DNA of 64,000 nt. Source: Clostridia bacterium. GTDB lineage: Bacteria > Bacillota > Clostridia > Oscillospirales > CAG-382. Of the stretch, positions 50,388 to 58,994 are shown in pieces; the stretch's first letter is position 1; each line of letters starts with the position of its first letter. The stretch is from the NCBI GenBank assembly GCA_017537345.1, contig JAFYKY010000010.1, positions 1 to 64,000 on the forward strand. The letters run 5' to 3'. The translations under genes and the position numbers were made by a program. Below the pieces are notes generated by a model that worked only from the letters and a program-made list of their open reading frames with translations, had not been told where the DNA came from and searched no databases.

Positions 50388-51854
50388 TTATTTCATATTT
50401 TCGTATGCTTCCAGAGTAGCGTCCATTTCGGATTCTACCTTGCCCTGAATGGATTCCCAGTAGGATGCAAGACCTGCGTTGTTGCGCAAGCAGTGAGAAT
50501 ATACACCGATCAGACCGCCCCAGTTGTAGATACCGCCGAGATCGTACAGACGGTTGCCGAATACGATATCAAGCATACGAGCGTCATCATCGGATTCAAC
50601 GGACTGAAGCTTAAGAACGGTTTCGTAATATGCTTCCTTAAGGCTCTTGCCGGTTGCGGGATTTTTGCTGTAGTATGCCATTGCTTCGAGAGCATATACG
50701 GTTACGTCAAGGTTTGCCTTGTTGGTGGAAGGAATGGTTATAACTTCGGACTGGTATGCGTTGATACCGGAATAATACTCTTCCTGCTCTTCGTTATACT
50801 TGGGAATGGGAACTACGCCGAAGTTTACAGCCTCTTCTTCGGTTGCAGACTGTCTGAGCGTTACGATACCGTTTGCAACGGTAAGGTAATAAAGACCTCT
50901 GTTGTTCTTGAAGATGGAGCTGATACCGGACCAGGATTCGGGAATCTGCTCAACGTAGCAGCAAGCGGCGGTATCGCCCATAAGAGATTGTACCTTCTGG
51001 AATACGTCGATAGACTTCTGGGAGCCTACAACGAGGTTAAATCCGTCTTCGGTAAGCTCAACGGTGGAAACGCCTGCGCCGGATACCATCATAGTAGAAC
51101 CGTAAGCATCGCCCAGCAAGCCGTAAGTACAGTTAACGTTGGTCCACTTTCCGTCGGGATCGGGCTTGGAAACTGCCTTTGCGATGGTGTGAAGACGATC
51201 GTAAGTCCATTCGCCTGCGTCTACCATTTCGTACATAGAACCGTATTCGGCGGCAAGGCCCTGATCCTCATACATATCCTTGTTGAAGAGTACGAGGTAG
51301 GTGAATATATCGTCGCATATAAGGGCGTCGCCCGCTACCATATAGGTATCTCCCGCGGGAGAAAGGAACTTGATGGAGTTCTGATCCCACCAATCGTTTT
51401 CGAGAAGGAGAAGATCGTTAAGCTTGTGGAACGCGCCGGAGGTTACCTTGGGCATCATATTGAATACGTCGCCGACGATAACGTCATAGGTATCGAGACC
51501 GGTTGCAAGCATATCGTCTATCTTCTGGTTGGGATAATCCTCTGAAAGAAGCTCGATCTTTATGCCGTAGGTTTCTTCGATAAAGTTGTTTCTTTCCGCA
51601 ACGACGTCGTTAATAACGTTGCCGTCCTGCTCGTCATTGGGAACGAACTGCATTTCGCCATAGGTGTGTCTGTTGGTAGCAACAGCAAGAATGGTTACCG
51701 TAGCATTGTCGAATTTCTGATATTCAAGAGGAAATCCGGCTTCTTCGGAAACTTCGGAGTTTTTGCTTACGTCTTCCGCAGAATCGTTACAAGCAGCAAA
51801 GCAGGGAACGATAACCAAAAGCGCCAGCAAAAGAAGGGCTGTGATTTTTTTCAT
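50388..51854 (-). CDS. Extracellular solute-binding lipoprotein
   Basis: 488 residues. Lipoprotein signal MKKITALLLLALLVIVPCFA ends at Cys21. The mature part is a large type I/II sugar or peptide binding fold (VNDVVAERNNFIEETYGIK, YDVIVGDVFNMMPKV, INAYQSEVITIPSTNK). No ABC permease or ATPase is adjacent; the only partner is the CotH-dockerin gene downstream. Either its transporter lies elsewhere or it works as a surface carbohydrate-binding protein. GAAAGGACAC precedes the ATG. Confidence 0.8.
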   Translation of the reverse strand: MKKITALLLLALLVIVPCFAACNDSAEDVSKNSEVSEEAGFPLEYQKFDNATVTILAVATNRHTYGEMQFVPNDEQDGNVINDVVAERNNFIEETYGIKIELLSEDYPNQKIDDMLATGLDTYDVIVGDVFNMMPKVTSGAFHKLNDLLLLENDWWDQNSIKFLSPAGDTYMVAGDALICDDIFTYLVLFNKDMYEDQGLAAEYGSMYEMVDAGEWTYDRLHTIAKAVSKPDPDGKWTNVNCTYGLLGDAYGSTMMVSGAGVSTVELTEDGFNLVVGSQKSIDVFQKVQSLMGDTAACCYVEQIPESWSGISSIFKNNRGLYYLTVANGIVTLRQSATEEEAVNFGVVPIPKYNEEQEEYYSGINAYQSEVITIPSTNKANLDVTVYALEAMAYYSKNPATGKSLKEAYYETVLKLQSVESDDDARMLDIVFGNRLYDLGGIYNWGGLIGVYSHCLRNNAGLASYWESIQGKVESEMDATLEAYENMK

Positions 51855-51927
51855 TTTTTGTGTCCTTTCGTGTTTTATATTAATTTTTTTGGTTTTCTGT
51901 GGTTATAAGCAGGTCTTGGAATGCTTG

Positions 51928-52557
51928 CTAAAGCGAGCGTGAATAGGTATCGCACAGATGGGAAAGGGGGCAAATTTCACAAGACGGGTTTCTGGCGGTA
52001 CAATATTCTCTTCCGAACCAAACGATACGGTGGCAAAAGCCGGATTGCTTTTCCTGAGGGATAAGAGGAGTAAGCTCTTTTTCCACGGTTAAGGGGTCTT
52101 TTTTTGAGCAGAGTCCCAGTCTTACAGATATTCTTATGCAGTGAGTATCCGCTACAATACCGCCCAGACCGAAAATATCCCCTCTCAGCAGGTTTGCAAC
52201 CTTTCTTCCCACTCCGCGGAGGGAAAGCAGATCCTCCATTTCCGAAGGTATTTCGCCTCCGTACACATCAACAATACGGCGGCAGGCTTCCCGCAGGGAC
52301 TTGGCTTTTGAATTATACAAGCCTACTGTGTATATGTATTTTTCCAGTTCCCCTTCTTTGCTCTCTGCCATGGAAAGCGGAGTGGGAAACCTTTTGAACA
52401 GCTCTACGGAAACCGCGTTCACCCGTTCATCCGTACACTGGGCGGAAAGCACCGCCATAACGAAAAGACGGTACGGGTCCCCTTCCGCATGCAGCCCGCA
52501 GGGGGCTTCCGGGTAAAGGTTATATAAAGCGTTGGTAATATCAAGTACTTTAGTCAT
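51928..52557 (-). CDS. nth: Endonuclease III
   Basis: 209 residues, standard size. A DNA glycosylase/AP lyase for oxidised pyrimidines. The helix-hairpin-helix LLSLRGVGRKVANLL carries the catalytic Lys; VADTHCIRISVRLGL carries the catalytic Asp; the C-terminal C-x6-C-x2-C-x5-C loop (CTARNPSCEICPLSHLC) binds [4Fe-4S]. The N-terminal LSAQCTDERVN is typical. It overlaps the upstream DUF4364 gene by eight bases, so the two are cotranscribed. Confidence 0.95.
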   Translation of the reverse strand: MTKVLDITNALYNLYPEAPCGLHAEGDPYRLFVMAVLSAQCTDERVNAVSVELFKRFPTPLSMAESKEGELEKYIYTVGLYNSKAKSLREACRRIVDVYGGEIPSEMEDLLSLRGVGRKVANLLRGDIFGLGGIVADTHCIRISVRLGLCSKKDPLTVEKELTPLIPQEKQSGFCHRIVWFGREYCTARNPSCEICPLSHLCDTYSRSL

Positions 52558-53098
52558 TGAAAATATAATTAACGTCGCCGGAAAGGAGCGCCATTATTCC
52601 CTTATATACGTTTTCTGCGTTATCCTCAAAATTGCCGATAAGCTGATGTGCATAACGCTCTTCCGTAACGTACAATTCCACGTTAAGAACGGTTTTTGTG
52701 CTGTTGGCGATAGTGCAGGTAATGTTATATCCCTCGCCGCAGGGCTTGATATCGGACAAAACGCGGGTACCGTCCTTACGCAAGGCAAGAAGACGCTGGG
52801 CAGAACGCAATGCCTGATCTCTGACAGTATTATACAGACGTGTTTCCACGTTGCTTACGGCTTCTCTGCCCGTGGAGGATATGAGATAAGTGGGCAGCTC
52901 GCCCTCAAAAAACGCATCTATCTGACCTGCATCGACAAGATCCGCAAAGCAATCCGCAAAATCGAAAAAGTTTACAAAACCGTCCTGCACGACGATCTCG
53001 CTGATCGTATCATAATCCAGAGGTTCGTCCAGATTTTTAAGCAAATACAGGATAAAAACCTTTATTTCAAACTTTTCTGTAAGATTCACCGATATCAC
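52550..53098 (-). CDS. DUF4364 family protein
   Basis: 182 residues of the DUF4364 family common in Clostridia: KFEIKVFILYLLKNLDEPLD at the N-terminus, a winged-helix-like segment (FVNFFDFADCFADLVDAGQI), then a basic helix (RLYNTVRDQALRSAQRLLAL) and a C-terminal beta domain. It may be a DNA-binding regulator, but none has been characterised. It overlaps nth. Confidence 0.85.
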   Translation of the reverse strand: MISVNLTEKFEIKVFILYLLKNLDEPLDYDTISEIVVQDGFVNFFDFADCFADLVDAGQIDAFFEGELPTYLISSTGREAVSNVETRLYNTVRDQALRSAQRLLALRKDGTRVLSDIKPCGEGYNITCTIANSTKTVLNVELYVTEERYAHQLIGNFEDNAENVYKGIMALLSGDVNYIFND

Positions 53099-53222
53099 CC
53101 CAAAGATATATTACAATATTTTAATAAAAATTTCAATAGTTAAACTAATACTTGCAATATCTTTTTTTTAATGTTAAGATAATATATTGAGATATAATAT
53201 ATATCGAGAGGTTTTTTAAAAA

Positions 53223-54464
53223 ATGGCAAACAGTTTTTACGGCGGAATTAAATTAAACAAACAAGGGCGTTCCCACGGACTTGCGCCCGTGGTCTATACT
53301 CCTGCGGCGGTGGCTATAAACGCATACCAGCAGGCGGGAGGAGATACCACGCCCTGCATAAAAGAGGGAGAATACGTTAAAAAAGGTCAGATCATCGCGG
53401 TAAGCGAAAGGCTGGCTTATCTCCACGCCCCCGTTTCGGGAACCGTCGTACGCTTGCTTACCAAGGATAATTCCCGTTATATTGTTATAAAATCCGATAA
53501 AACCGAAACCTGCGCCCCCGCAGACCCCTTCACAAAGCCGGTTGCGGAAATAACCGCCGAAGAAATAACCGAAAAGATACGCACTATGGGTGTGGTGGGA
53601 ACTTACAGCGGTTTCCCCACCCACGTTAAAATTATCGCATCCCGCGGAAAAGCTTTTTGTCTGGTAATAAACTGCGTTCAATCCGACCCTTACGGAAGCT
53701 TTGTCCGCGAGATAGTTAAAGAGCATCCGAAGGAATTGGTATACGGCGCCCGCATACTTGCAAAAGCCATTGGAGTGAAGCAGGTCATATTTGCTTTGGA
53801 AAACAACGAGCGGAAATCCTTTTCCGCTTTAAAGAGCGTTATCGGAGAAAAAGACAAGCTTATATCCGTTACCCGCCTTGCTCCCAAATACCCGCTGGGT
53901 GAAGAAAGAAACCTGCTGTGCGCGGTAATAAAAAAAGAAGTTCCTGCGGGAAGAGCCACCCACGATATAGGCTACACCGTATTTTCCGCAGAAACGGTTT
54001 TGAGAATATACAAAGCCTGCGCGGAGGGCGTTCCCGTTACGGATAAATATCTTACCGTAAGCGGTGAAAAATGCGCTTCCCCCGCAAACCTTATCGTGCC
54101 GATCGGCACTTCCTTACGGGCTGTTGCGGATAAATGCGGCGGCGTACCGGAGGATGCCGCTTGTATTTACGGAAGCGCGGTAAACGGCGCGAACGCGGAT
54201 CTTGAAAACGGCTGCGTTACAAAATCCACCTCACAGCTTATAATTACAGCTCCCGCAAACAAAAAAAGCTTTGATTGCATTATGTGCGGAAAGTGTATTA
54301 CCCACTGCCCCATGCGTATTGCGCCCCACACCTTTATTGACGGAAGCCACAGACCCGCCTGGGCAAAGCTGTGCGATATGTGCGGATGCTGTGAATATAT
54401 ATGCCCTTCGGAAATAAAATTGCTTGATATTATAGAAGAGCGGAAAAAGGAGGCAGGCAAATGA
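53223..54464 (+). CDS. rnfC: Rnf complex subunit C-like
   Basis: 413 residues. N-terminal barrel-sandwich region (FYGGIKLNKQGRSHGLAP, GEYVKKGQIIAVSE), a central flavin/NADH-binding part with KYPLGEERNLLCAVIKKEVP, and two C-terminal ferredoxin clusters, CIMCGKCITHCPMR and CDMCGCCEYICP. In Rnf, RnfC takes electrons from or gives them to NAD. GAGAGG lies before the ATG. First of three coupled genes; rnfG, rnfB and one of rnfA/rnfE are missing here, so the complex is unusual or completed elsewhere. Confidence 0.85.
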   Translation: MANSFYGGIKLNKQGRSHGLAPVVYTPAAVAINAYQQAGGDTTPCIKEGEYVKKGQIIAVSERLAYLHAPVSGTVVRLLTKDNSRYIVIKSDKTETCAPADPFTKPVAEITAEEITEKIRTMGVVGTYSGFPTHVKIIASRGKAFCLVINCVQSDPYGSFVREIVKEHPKELVYGARILAKAIGVKQVIFALENNERKSFSALKSVIGEKDKLISVTRLAPKYPLGEERNLLCAVIKKEVPAGRATHDIGYTVFSAETVLRIYKACAEGVPVTDKYLTVSGEKCASPANLIVPIGTSLRAVADKCGGVPEDAACIYGSAVNGANADLENGCVTKSTSQLIITAPANKKSFDCIMCGKCITHCPMRIAPHTFIDGSHRPAWAKLCDMCGCCEYICPSEIKLLDIIEERKKEAGK

Positions 54465-55441
54465 CATATTCCCCCACCCTGCAGGATAAAACAAAGGCTT
54501 TATCCTTTGCCGCAGACAGATGCGTAATACTTTTGCTCCCTCTGGTATGGAGCGTATACGCGTACGGTGCCCGCGCGCTGTTCATAACCTTTATATCCGT
54601 TTTGTTTGCCCTTGCCTTTGCGCTGGGCGTTAAAGGGTTGCAAAAGCAAAAAGCAGACCCCTTTACCTTGCTTGATACCGCGGTATCCGGCGCAGTGGTC
54701 GCCTTTACCCTGCCCGTTTCAGTGCCCTATTATATTCCTATGCTGGGCGGTATACTGTCCGCCCTGCCTTCTCTATGGCTTCCCGCAGGCAGAAAGCCCG
54801 TAAACGGCGCTTTTTTCGCCGCGGCGACAGTACGGACGCTTTTCCCAAAGCTTCTTTCCAGAGCCACTCAGGCGTTCGTGTATATATCCCCTTGGTTGTT
54901 CAACCCTGCGGAAGCGGACGTAAACTCCTTTAGAACCTACACCCCCTTACAGCTTTTGGCACAGGGAAAGGTTTCTTCGGGTACGCTGTGGGACCAGTTT
55001 TACGGAACTGTATCCGGTAATATCGGCGAGATAAGCTTTATGCTTTTGCTTTTGGGCTGTATATTCCTTTTGGTACGCAAAAAAATGCGCTTACATGCCC
55101 CTGTGGCTTTTGCCTTTGTTTTGTGTCTGGTTACCCTTATTTTCCCCAAGGGCGATAACGAAGCCATATTCTTTATGCTGGTATCCCTGCTTTCCGGCGG
55201 CGCTATGCTTACGGCGGTGTTTGCTTTTTCCGATACTTATTCTATGCCCGTAACAGACACGGGAAAGTTGGTTTTCGGTGTGGGAACGGCTTTGCTGACC
55301 GTACTTATACGCTATATCGGCGTTGCCGAAGAGGGCGTGTACGCCGCGGTAGTGATAATGAGCGCGGTTACCCCCGTTATTGACAGATACACCCTCCCCG
55401 TAGCGTACGGCAGAACCAAGGTAAAGGGAGGCAAAAAATGA
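54461..55441 (+). CDS. rnfD: Rnf complex subunit D-like
   Basis: 326 residues with about nine membrane helices, coupled to rnfC through ATGA. RnfD landmarks: DTAVSGAVVAFTLPVSVPYY near residue 70, KPVNGAFFAAATVRTLFP (equivalent of NPFNPA), RTYTPLQLL, where canonical RnfD has the flavinylated Thr in S-x-A-T-P-L, and GNIGEISFMLLLLG. The attachment threonine is kept but its surroundings are diverged, so covalent FMN is uncertain. Confidence 0.8.
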   Translation: MTYSPTLQDKTKALSFAADRCVILLLPLVWSVYAYGARALFITFISVLFALAFALGVKGLQKQKADPFTLLDTAVSGAVVAFTLPVSVPYYIPMLGGILSALPSLWLPAGRKPVNGAFFAAATVRTLFPKLLSRATQAFVYISPWLFNPAEADVNSFRTYTPLQLLAQGKVSSGTLWDQFYGTVSGNIGEISFMLLLLGCIFLLVRKKMRLHAPVAFAFVLCLVTLIFPKGDNEAIFFMLVSLLSGGAMLTAVFAFSDTYSMPVTDTGKLVFGVGTALLTVLIRYIGVAEEGVYAAVVIMSAVTPVIDRYTLPVAYGRTKVKGGKK

Positions 55442-55971
55442 AGATATATATTATTTCCGCAATTTGTCTTTTGGCGTGTCTGCGGGTGTTCTGCGCTTTT
55501 CTTCTAAAGGACAAGGTGTTTTTGCAGGGAGAAAGCAGATCCGTATTCGTGACCGCTGTCTGCGCCGCCATTGCAGGCGCAGGCGGAAACGCCGCAGGCG
55601 GATATTTGTGTATGACTTTTTTCGGCGGGCTTGCAAACAACACCACGCTTACCGTATTTTCTTCGGTATGCGCCGCCCTTTTGGGCGTTGCCGCCATATT
55701 CGCTTCCAAAAAGCTGTATAAGACCGAAGGAGCATATATGCCCGCAATACTGCTTTTGCCCGTGCTCGCCTCCATAATGACAGCGGTGACGTTCGGCGGT
55801 GAGAACCTCGAAGAGCTTGTAATTAATTCCGCAGTCGCCTGCGCTTGCTTTTGCGCGGTGACGATAATCTGGCACGGAATAATACTGGGAGCGCAAAAGG
55901 CAAAGATGCCCTGTGTCTTTGAAGGATTGGGCGTTTTGGCGGTTTTGACAGCCTTGCTGGGCGCAGTTTAA
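55438..55971 (+). CDS. Probable RnfA/RnfE-like membrane subunit
   Basis: 177 residues with about six hydrophobic helices, coupled to rnfD by ATGA. Topology, length and the ending PCVFEGLGVLAVLTALLGAV (compare the RnfA ending 'F-x-G-x-x-[IV]-x-L-[IL]-x-A-G-L-M') suggest a divergent Rnf-Nqr small subunit, but strong family motifs are lacking. The identification leans on position after rnfC and rnfD. Confidence 0.45.
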   Translation: MKIYIISAICLLACLRVFCAFLLKDKVFLQGESRSVFVTAVCAAIAGAGGNAAGGYLCMTFFGGLANNTTLTVFSSVCAALLGVAAIFASKKLYKTEGAYMPAILLLPVLASIMTAVTFGGENLEELVINSAVACACFCAVTIIWHGIILGAQKAKMPCVFEGLGVLAVLTALLGAV

Positions 55972-55992
55972 AATTAAAAGGAGATCCGCAAA

Positions 55993-57336
55993 ATGAAAGA
56001 AAAAAATCGGGTCTATAAATTAAATATAACCGCCGTCACTCCCGAAGGGGACGGAATTTCCCGCACCGAAGAGGGCAAGGTGGTATTCACCCCTATGTGC
56101 TGTAAGGGTGACGAAATGACGGTTAAAATAATAAAAGAGGCTTCGGGTTATCTTGTGGGAAGGACCGAGGAGCTTATTACCCCCTCCCCCGACCGCGTTC
56201 AGCCGGATTGCCCCGTGTTTAAGCAATGCGGCGGCTGTGCTTTACGCCATATGGATTACGAGGCGGAGAAAAAGTTAAAATATACCCACGTGCGGGATTG
56301 CCTTACCCGTATCGGCAAATGCGAAATCACACCCGAATACATAGTGAGCCCCGTTACGGAAAGATACCGCAACAAAGCCCAGTACCCCGTAACGCAGGTA
56401 GAAAACGGTTTGGCGGCAGGATATTTCGCCCGCCATTCCCACAGAGTTATTCCCCACGGGGACTGTTTGCTTCAGCCCGCAAAAACCACAGAGATAATCA
56501 ACGATATTTTAAAAGAGCTGAACGATGTTTCTGTTTATGACAGCGCTACCGGCAAGGGCGTTTTGCGCCATCTTTACCTGCGCAACACGGTTAAAGGCGA
56601 ATACTGCGTTATGCCCGTGGTGAATACCGAGGACGTATCCTTCCTTGATCCCGTATGCGAAAAAATAACCGCGCTTCATCCCGAAATCAAAAGCTTTTAC
56701 GCAAATATAAACACCCAAAACACCAACGTGATCTTGGGTAAAAAGTGCCTGCTTTTAAAGGGCGAGCCATATCTTACGGATATTCTGTGCGGAAAGCGGT
56801 TTTTGGTTTCTCCCCTTTCCTTCTGGCAGGTAAACGCCAAGGCGGCGGAAATGCTGCTTAACAAGGCAAGGGAATATGCGGAATTGAAAAAGGGTGACGT
56901 GGTGTGCGACCTTTACTGCGGCACCGGCACCGTGGGAATCTGCTGTTCGGAGGCGGATACAAAGCTGTTCGGCATAGAGATAATTCCCGAAGCGGTGGAG
57001 GATGCCTCCCGCAACGCAAAAGCAAACGGATATACGGATTTTCGTTTCGTGTGCGCGGACAGCGAAAAAGGTATCGAGGAATGCAAAAACACCTTCGGAA
57101 CTCCCGACGTGGTGCTGACAGACCCGCCCCGCAAGGGAATGACGGAAAAAGTGATAAACGATATAGCTTTGTCCGGCACCAAAAAGGTGGTATATATTTC
57201 CTGCAACCCCGCAACTCTGGCAAGAGATATAAAAATATTCGAAGAAAAAGGGTTTAAAGCGCAAAAAGCCGCGGTTTTTGATCTGTTTCCAAGGACAAGC
57301 CATGTTGAATCTATAGTCTGCTTGTGCAGACAGTAG
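55993..57336 (+). CDS. rlmD: 23S rRNA (uracil-C5)-methyltransferase, RumA/TrmA family
   Basis: 447 residues. N-terminal TRAM domain (ITAVTPEGDGISRTEEGKVV), Fe-S cysteines (PVFKQCGGCALRHMDY with an upstream Cys), SAM motif VVCDLYCGTGTVGICCSE near residue 305, LTDPPRKGM, and the catalytic VYISCNPATLARDI. It methylates a uridine in 23S rRNA; the exact site (RlmC, RlmD or dual) cannot be told. AAAAGGAGATCC precedes the ATG. The final codons HVESIVCLCRQ lie within one arm of a palindrome that continues past the stop. Confidence 0.9.
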   Translation: MKEKNRVYKLNITAVTPEGDGISRTEEGKVVFTPMCCKGDEMTVKIIKEASGYLVGRTEELITPSPDRVQPDCPVFKQCGGCALRHMDYEAEKKLKYTHVRDCLTRIGKCEITPEYIVSPVTERYRNKAQYPVTQVENGLAAGYFARHSHRVIPHGDCLLQPAKTTEIINDILKELNDVSVYDSATGKGVLRHLYLRNTVKGEYCVMPVVNTEDVSFLDPVCEKITALHPEIKSFYANINTQNTNVILGKKCLLLKGEPYLTDILCGKRFLVSPLSFWQVNAKAAEMLLNKAREYAELKKGDVVCDLYCGTGTVGICCSEADTKLFGIEIIPEAVEDASRNAKANGYTDFRFVCADSEKGIEECKNTFGTPDVVLTDPPRKGMTEKVINDIALSGTKKVVYISCNPATLARDIKIFEEKGFKAQKAAVFDLFPRTSHVESIVCLCRQ

Positions 57337-57343
57337 ATTCAAC
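57304..57343. repeat. Palindrome across the rlmD stop codon
   Basis: GTTGAATCTATAGTCTGC (57304-57321) is coding; after TTGT its inverted copy GCAGACAGTAGATTCAAC follows and supplies the TAG stop. Apart from one mismatched pair the stem is complete. Confidence 0.75.
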
Positions 57344-57344
57344 G

Positions 57345-57542
57345 TCGATATGTGCCACTTCGTGTCACTCGATATAGCCTTCGGCTCGATATAGCGCTTC
57401 GCGCTCGATATGCCCTGCGGGGCGAGAAGGCACAATCGACCTCTCGTTGCGCGGAGCGCAACATATCGAATGCGAACGGAGTGAGCATATATCGAGTTTG
57501 AGCGAAGCGAAAACATATCGAGTTGCAAAGGCAACATATCGT
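57345..57542. repeat. Multi-hairpin array D (linker TCGATAT / ATATCGA)
   Basis: Linker TCGATAT at 57345, 57369, 57386 and 57405, followed in turn by GTG-x-CACTTCGTG-x-CAC, GCC-TTC-GGC, GCGC-TTC-GCGC and GCCC-TGC-GGGGC. The centre is GAGAAGG...CCTCTC. The inverted linker ATATCGA occurs at 57463, 57489, 57515 and (as ATATCGT) 57536, with palindromes GTTGCGC-GGA-GCGCAAC, ATGC...GCAT, GTTT...AAAC and GTTGC-AAAG-GCAAC. The count is exactly 4 forward and 4 inverted. It separates rlmD from the DUF4304 fusion gene. Confidence 0.85.
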
Positions 57543-57602
57543 CGAAAGAAGACAGCTTTCTATATCACTCCGCGTAAGTGGACAAAAAGGAGTTTTTCTA
57601 TT

Positions 57603-58979
57603 ATGTTTGCAAGAGTTTTTTATTTGGGATATCATCCACTTGGTGGAGATTTGGAAATCAACGGAATAAAGGTTATGCAGGCAGAATGGATGAAATTGCG
57701 CAAGCCCGCAGTATTCGCAATCGGAAAATCGCATGACGGTATATCACCCGCCTTTTGCGAAGCCTTTTATGTGAAGTCGGAGGAGAAATATGCTTTCTTT
57801 TTGGCACACGAAAATGAGATCGATAAATATCACATTTTCGGGTTTTCCGATAAAGACGTTAATAAGCTTTGCGCACAAGTAAACAAACAACACCAAGCAT
57901 ACCACCCTGCCAACGGCGAGCATGAAATGATGAAAACTATGTCAGATATTAATACCTACGGGCACGTTGAAAGCAACGAAAAAATGCTTGCGTTCAAGAA
58001 AGCACTGCTGAAAGCGGGCCTCAAGGAAGCTGCCTACGATCATCGGCAATTTCATTTTTACCGTTATACCACGCAAAAATCAGCCTTTGTTATAAACCTT
58101 AAAGCTGTCGATAATTACATTAGGATAATTTACGGTTTTACAACAATTCCCGAAGAAGATCATTTCAAAAATTACGGCGCAAGCGAAGATGACATAAAGT
58201 TGCGTTTTAAAGCAGCGATATCAAATAAAGGCGACGAAGCCATCGCAAAAGCAGCCATAGAAAACATATATGATACATATTCAGGCTATTCAAAAGATGA
58301 AATTTTAGCGCAGAAAAAACAGTTGCAAAATGAATTTCTGCAAAAGATCGCAAAAAGACTAAAACCTCTTGGATTCAAGAAAAAAGGTGCAAAATGGACA
58401 AAGGCTTTGGAAAATGATTTTGTTTTGGAGTTTGAAGCGCAAAAATCCCAATGGTCGGATGAGTACTACTTTAACGTTTACGTGTACCATGTTAACGTTA
58501 AATTTCCAAGATGCTTTGATATGCGTATAGCAACAAACGGCACACAGCTTTATAATTGGCAATTAATGAGCGAGGAAGATATAAAATGCTTATTAGACAA
58601 TGCCACAGATATTTTAACGCTGATTATCAACACCCCATTATGCGAACTGGGCAACAACGATAAGTTACAAAGGCATTGTCCCGGAAACAAATGCGACGTG
58701 TGTCCCGCAGATGACGGACAAGCAGGAGGAATGCTTATGTCAGATATTATCGCCGCTCACGATTACAGCGCGAACAACAAGGAAAGTCTTGAAAAAGATA
58801 CGAAATGCGGGTGCTTTTACTGCGCCGAGATATTTGACCCTGCGGAAATAACCGATTTTGCGGATAACGGAAAAACCGCCTTGTGTCCTTATTGCGGAAT
58901 AGATTCCGTGATCGGAGAAAGCTCGGGATTTCCCATAACGAAGGAATTTTTGAATAAAATGAAAGAGCATTGGTTTTAA
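57603..58979 (+). CDS. Multidomain protein with DUF4304 segment and C-terminal zinc motif
   Basis: 458 residues in at least three parts. Residues 1-95 are an N-terminal domain of unknown family (ARVFYLGYHPLGGDLEINGI). A repeated alpha/beta segment follows, whose second copy (about 240-345; LKPLGFKKKGAKWTKALEND, then FNVYVYHVNVKF) looks like DUF4304. The C-terminal 80 residues (IIAAHDYSANNKESLEKD, CGCFYCAEIFDPAEITDF, CPYCGIDSVIGESSGFPIT) match a small stand-alone zinc-binding cytoplasmic family. A fusion of proteins often found singly. ATG 57603 follows AAAAAGGAG; an open frame upstream through array D is not coding. Function unknown. Confidence 0.75.
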   Translation: MFARVFYLGYHPLGGDLEINGIKVMQAEWMKLRKPAVFAIGKSHDGISPAFCEAFYVKSEEKYAFFLAHENEIDKYHIFGFSDKDVNKLCAQVNKQHQAYHPANGEHEMMKTMSDINTYGHVESNEKMLAFKKALLKAGLKEAAYDHRQFHFYRYTTQKSAFVINLKAVDNYIRIIYGFTTIPEEDHFKNYGASEDDIKLRFKAAISNKGDEAIAKAAIENIYDTYSGYSKDEILAQKKQLQNEFLQKIAKRLKPLGFKKKGAKWTKALENDFVLEFEAQKSQWSDEYYFNVYVYHVNVKFPRCFDMRIATNGTQLYNWQLMSEEDIKCLLDNATDILTLIINTPLCELGNNDKLQRHCPGNKCDVCPADDGQAGGMLMSDIIAAHDYSANNKESLEKDTKCGCFYCAEIFDPAEITDFADNGKTALCPYCGIDSVIGESSGFPITKEFLNKMKEHWF

Positions 58980-58994
58980 GGAAAGGAGCACGAA

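Noticed and set aside
57447..57602. An in-frame extension of the DUF4304 fusion protein back through array D
   Set aside because: The extension is made of array hairpins, has no ribosome site, and AAAAAGGAG lies directly before ATG 57603.
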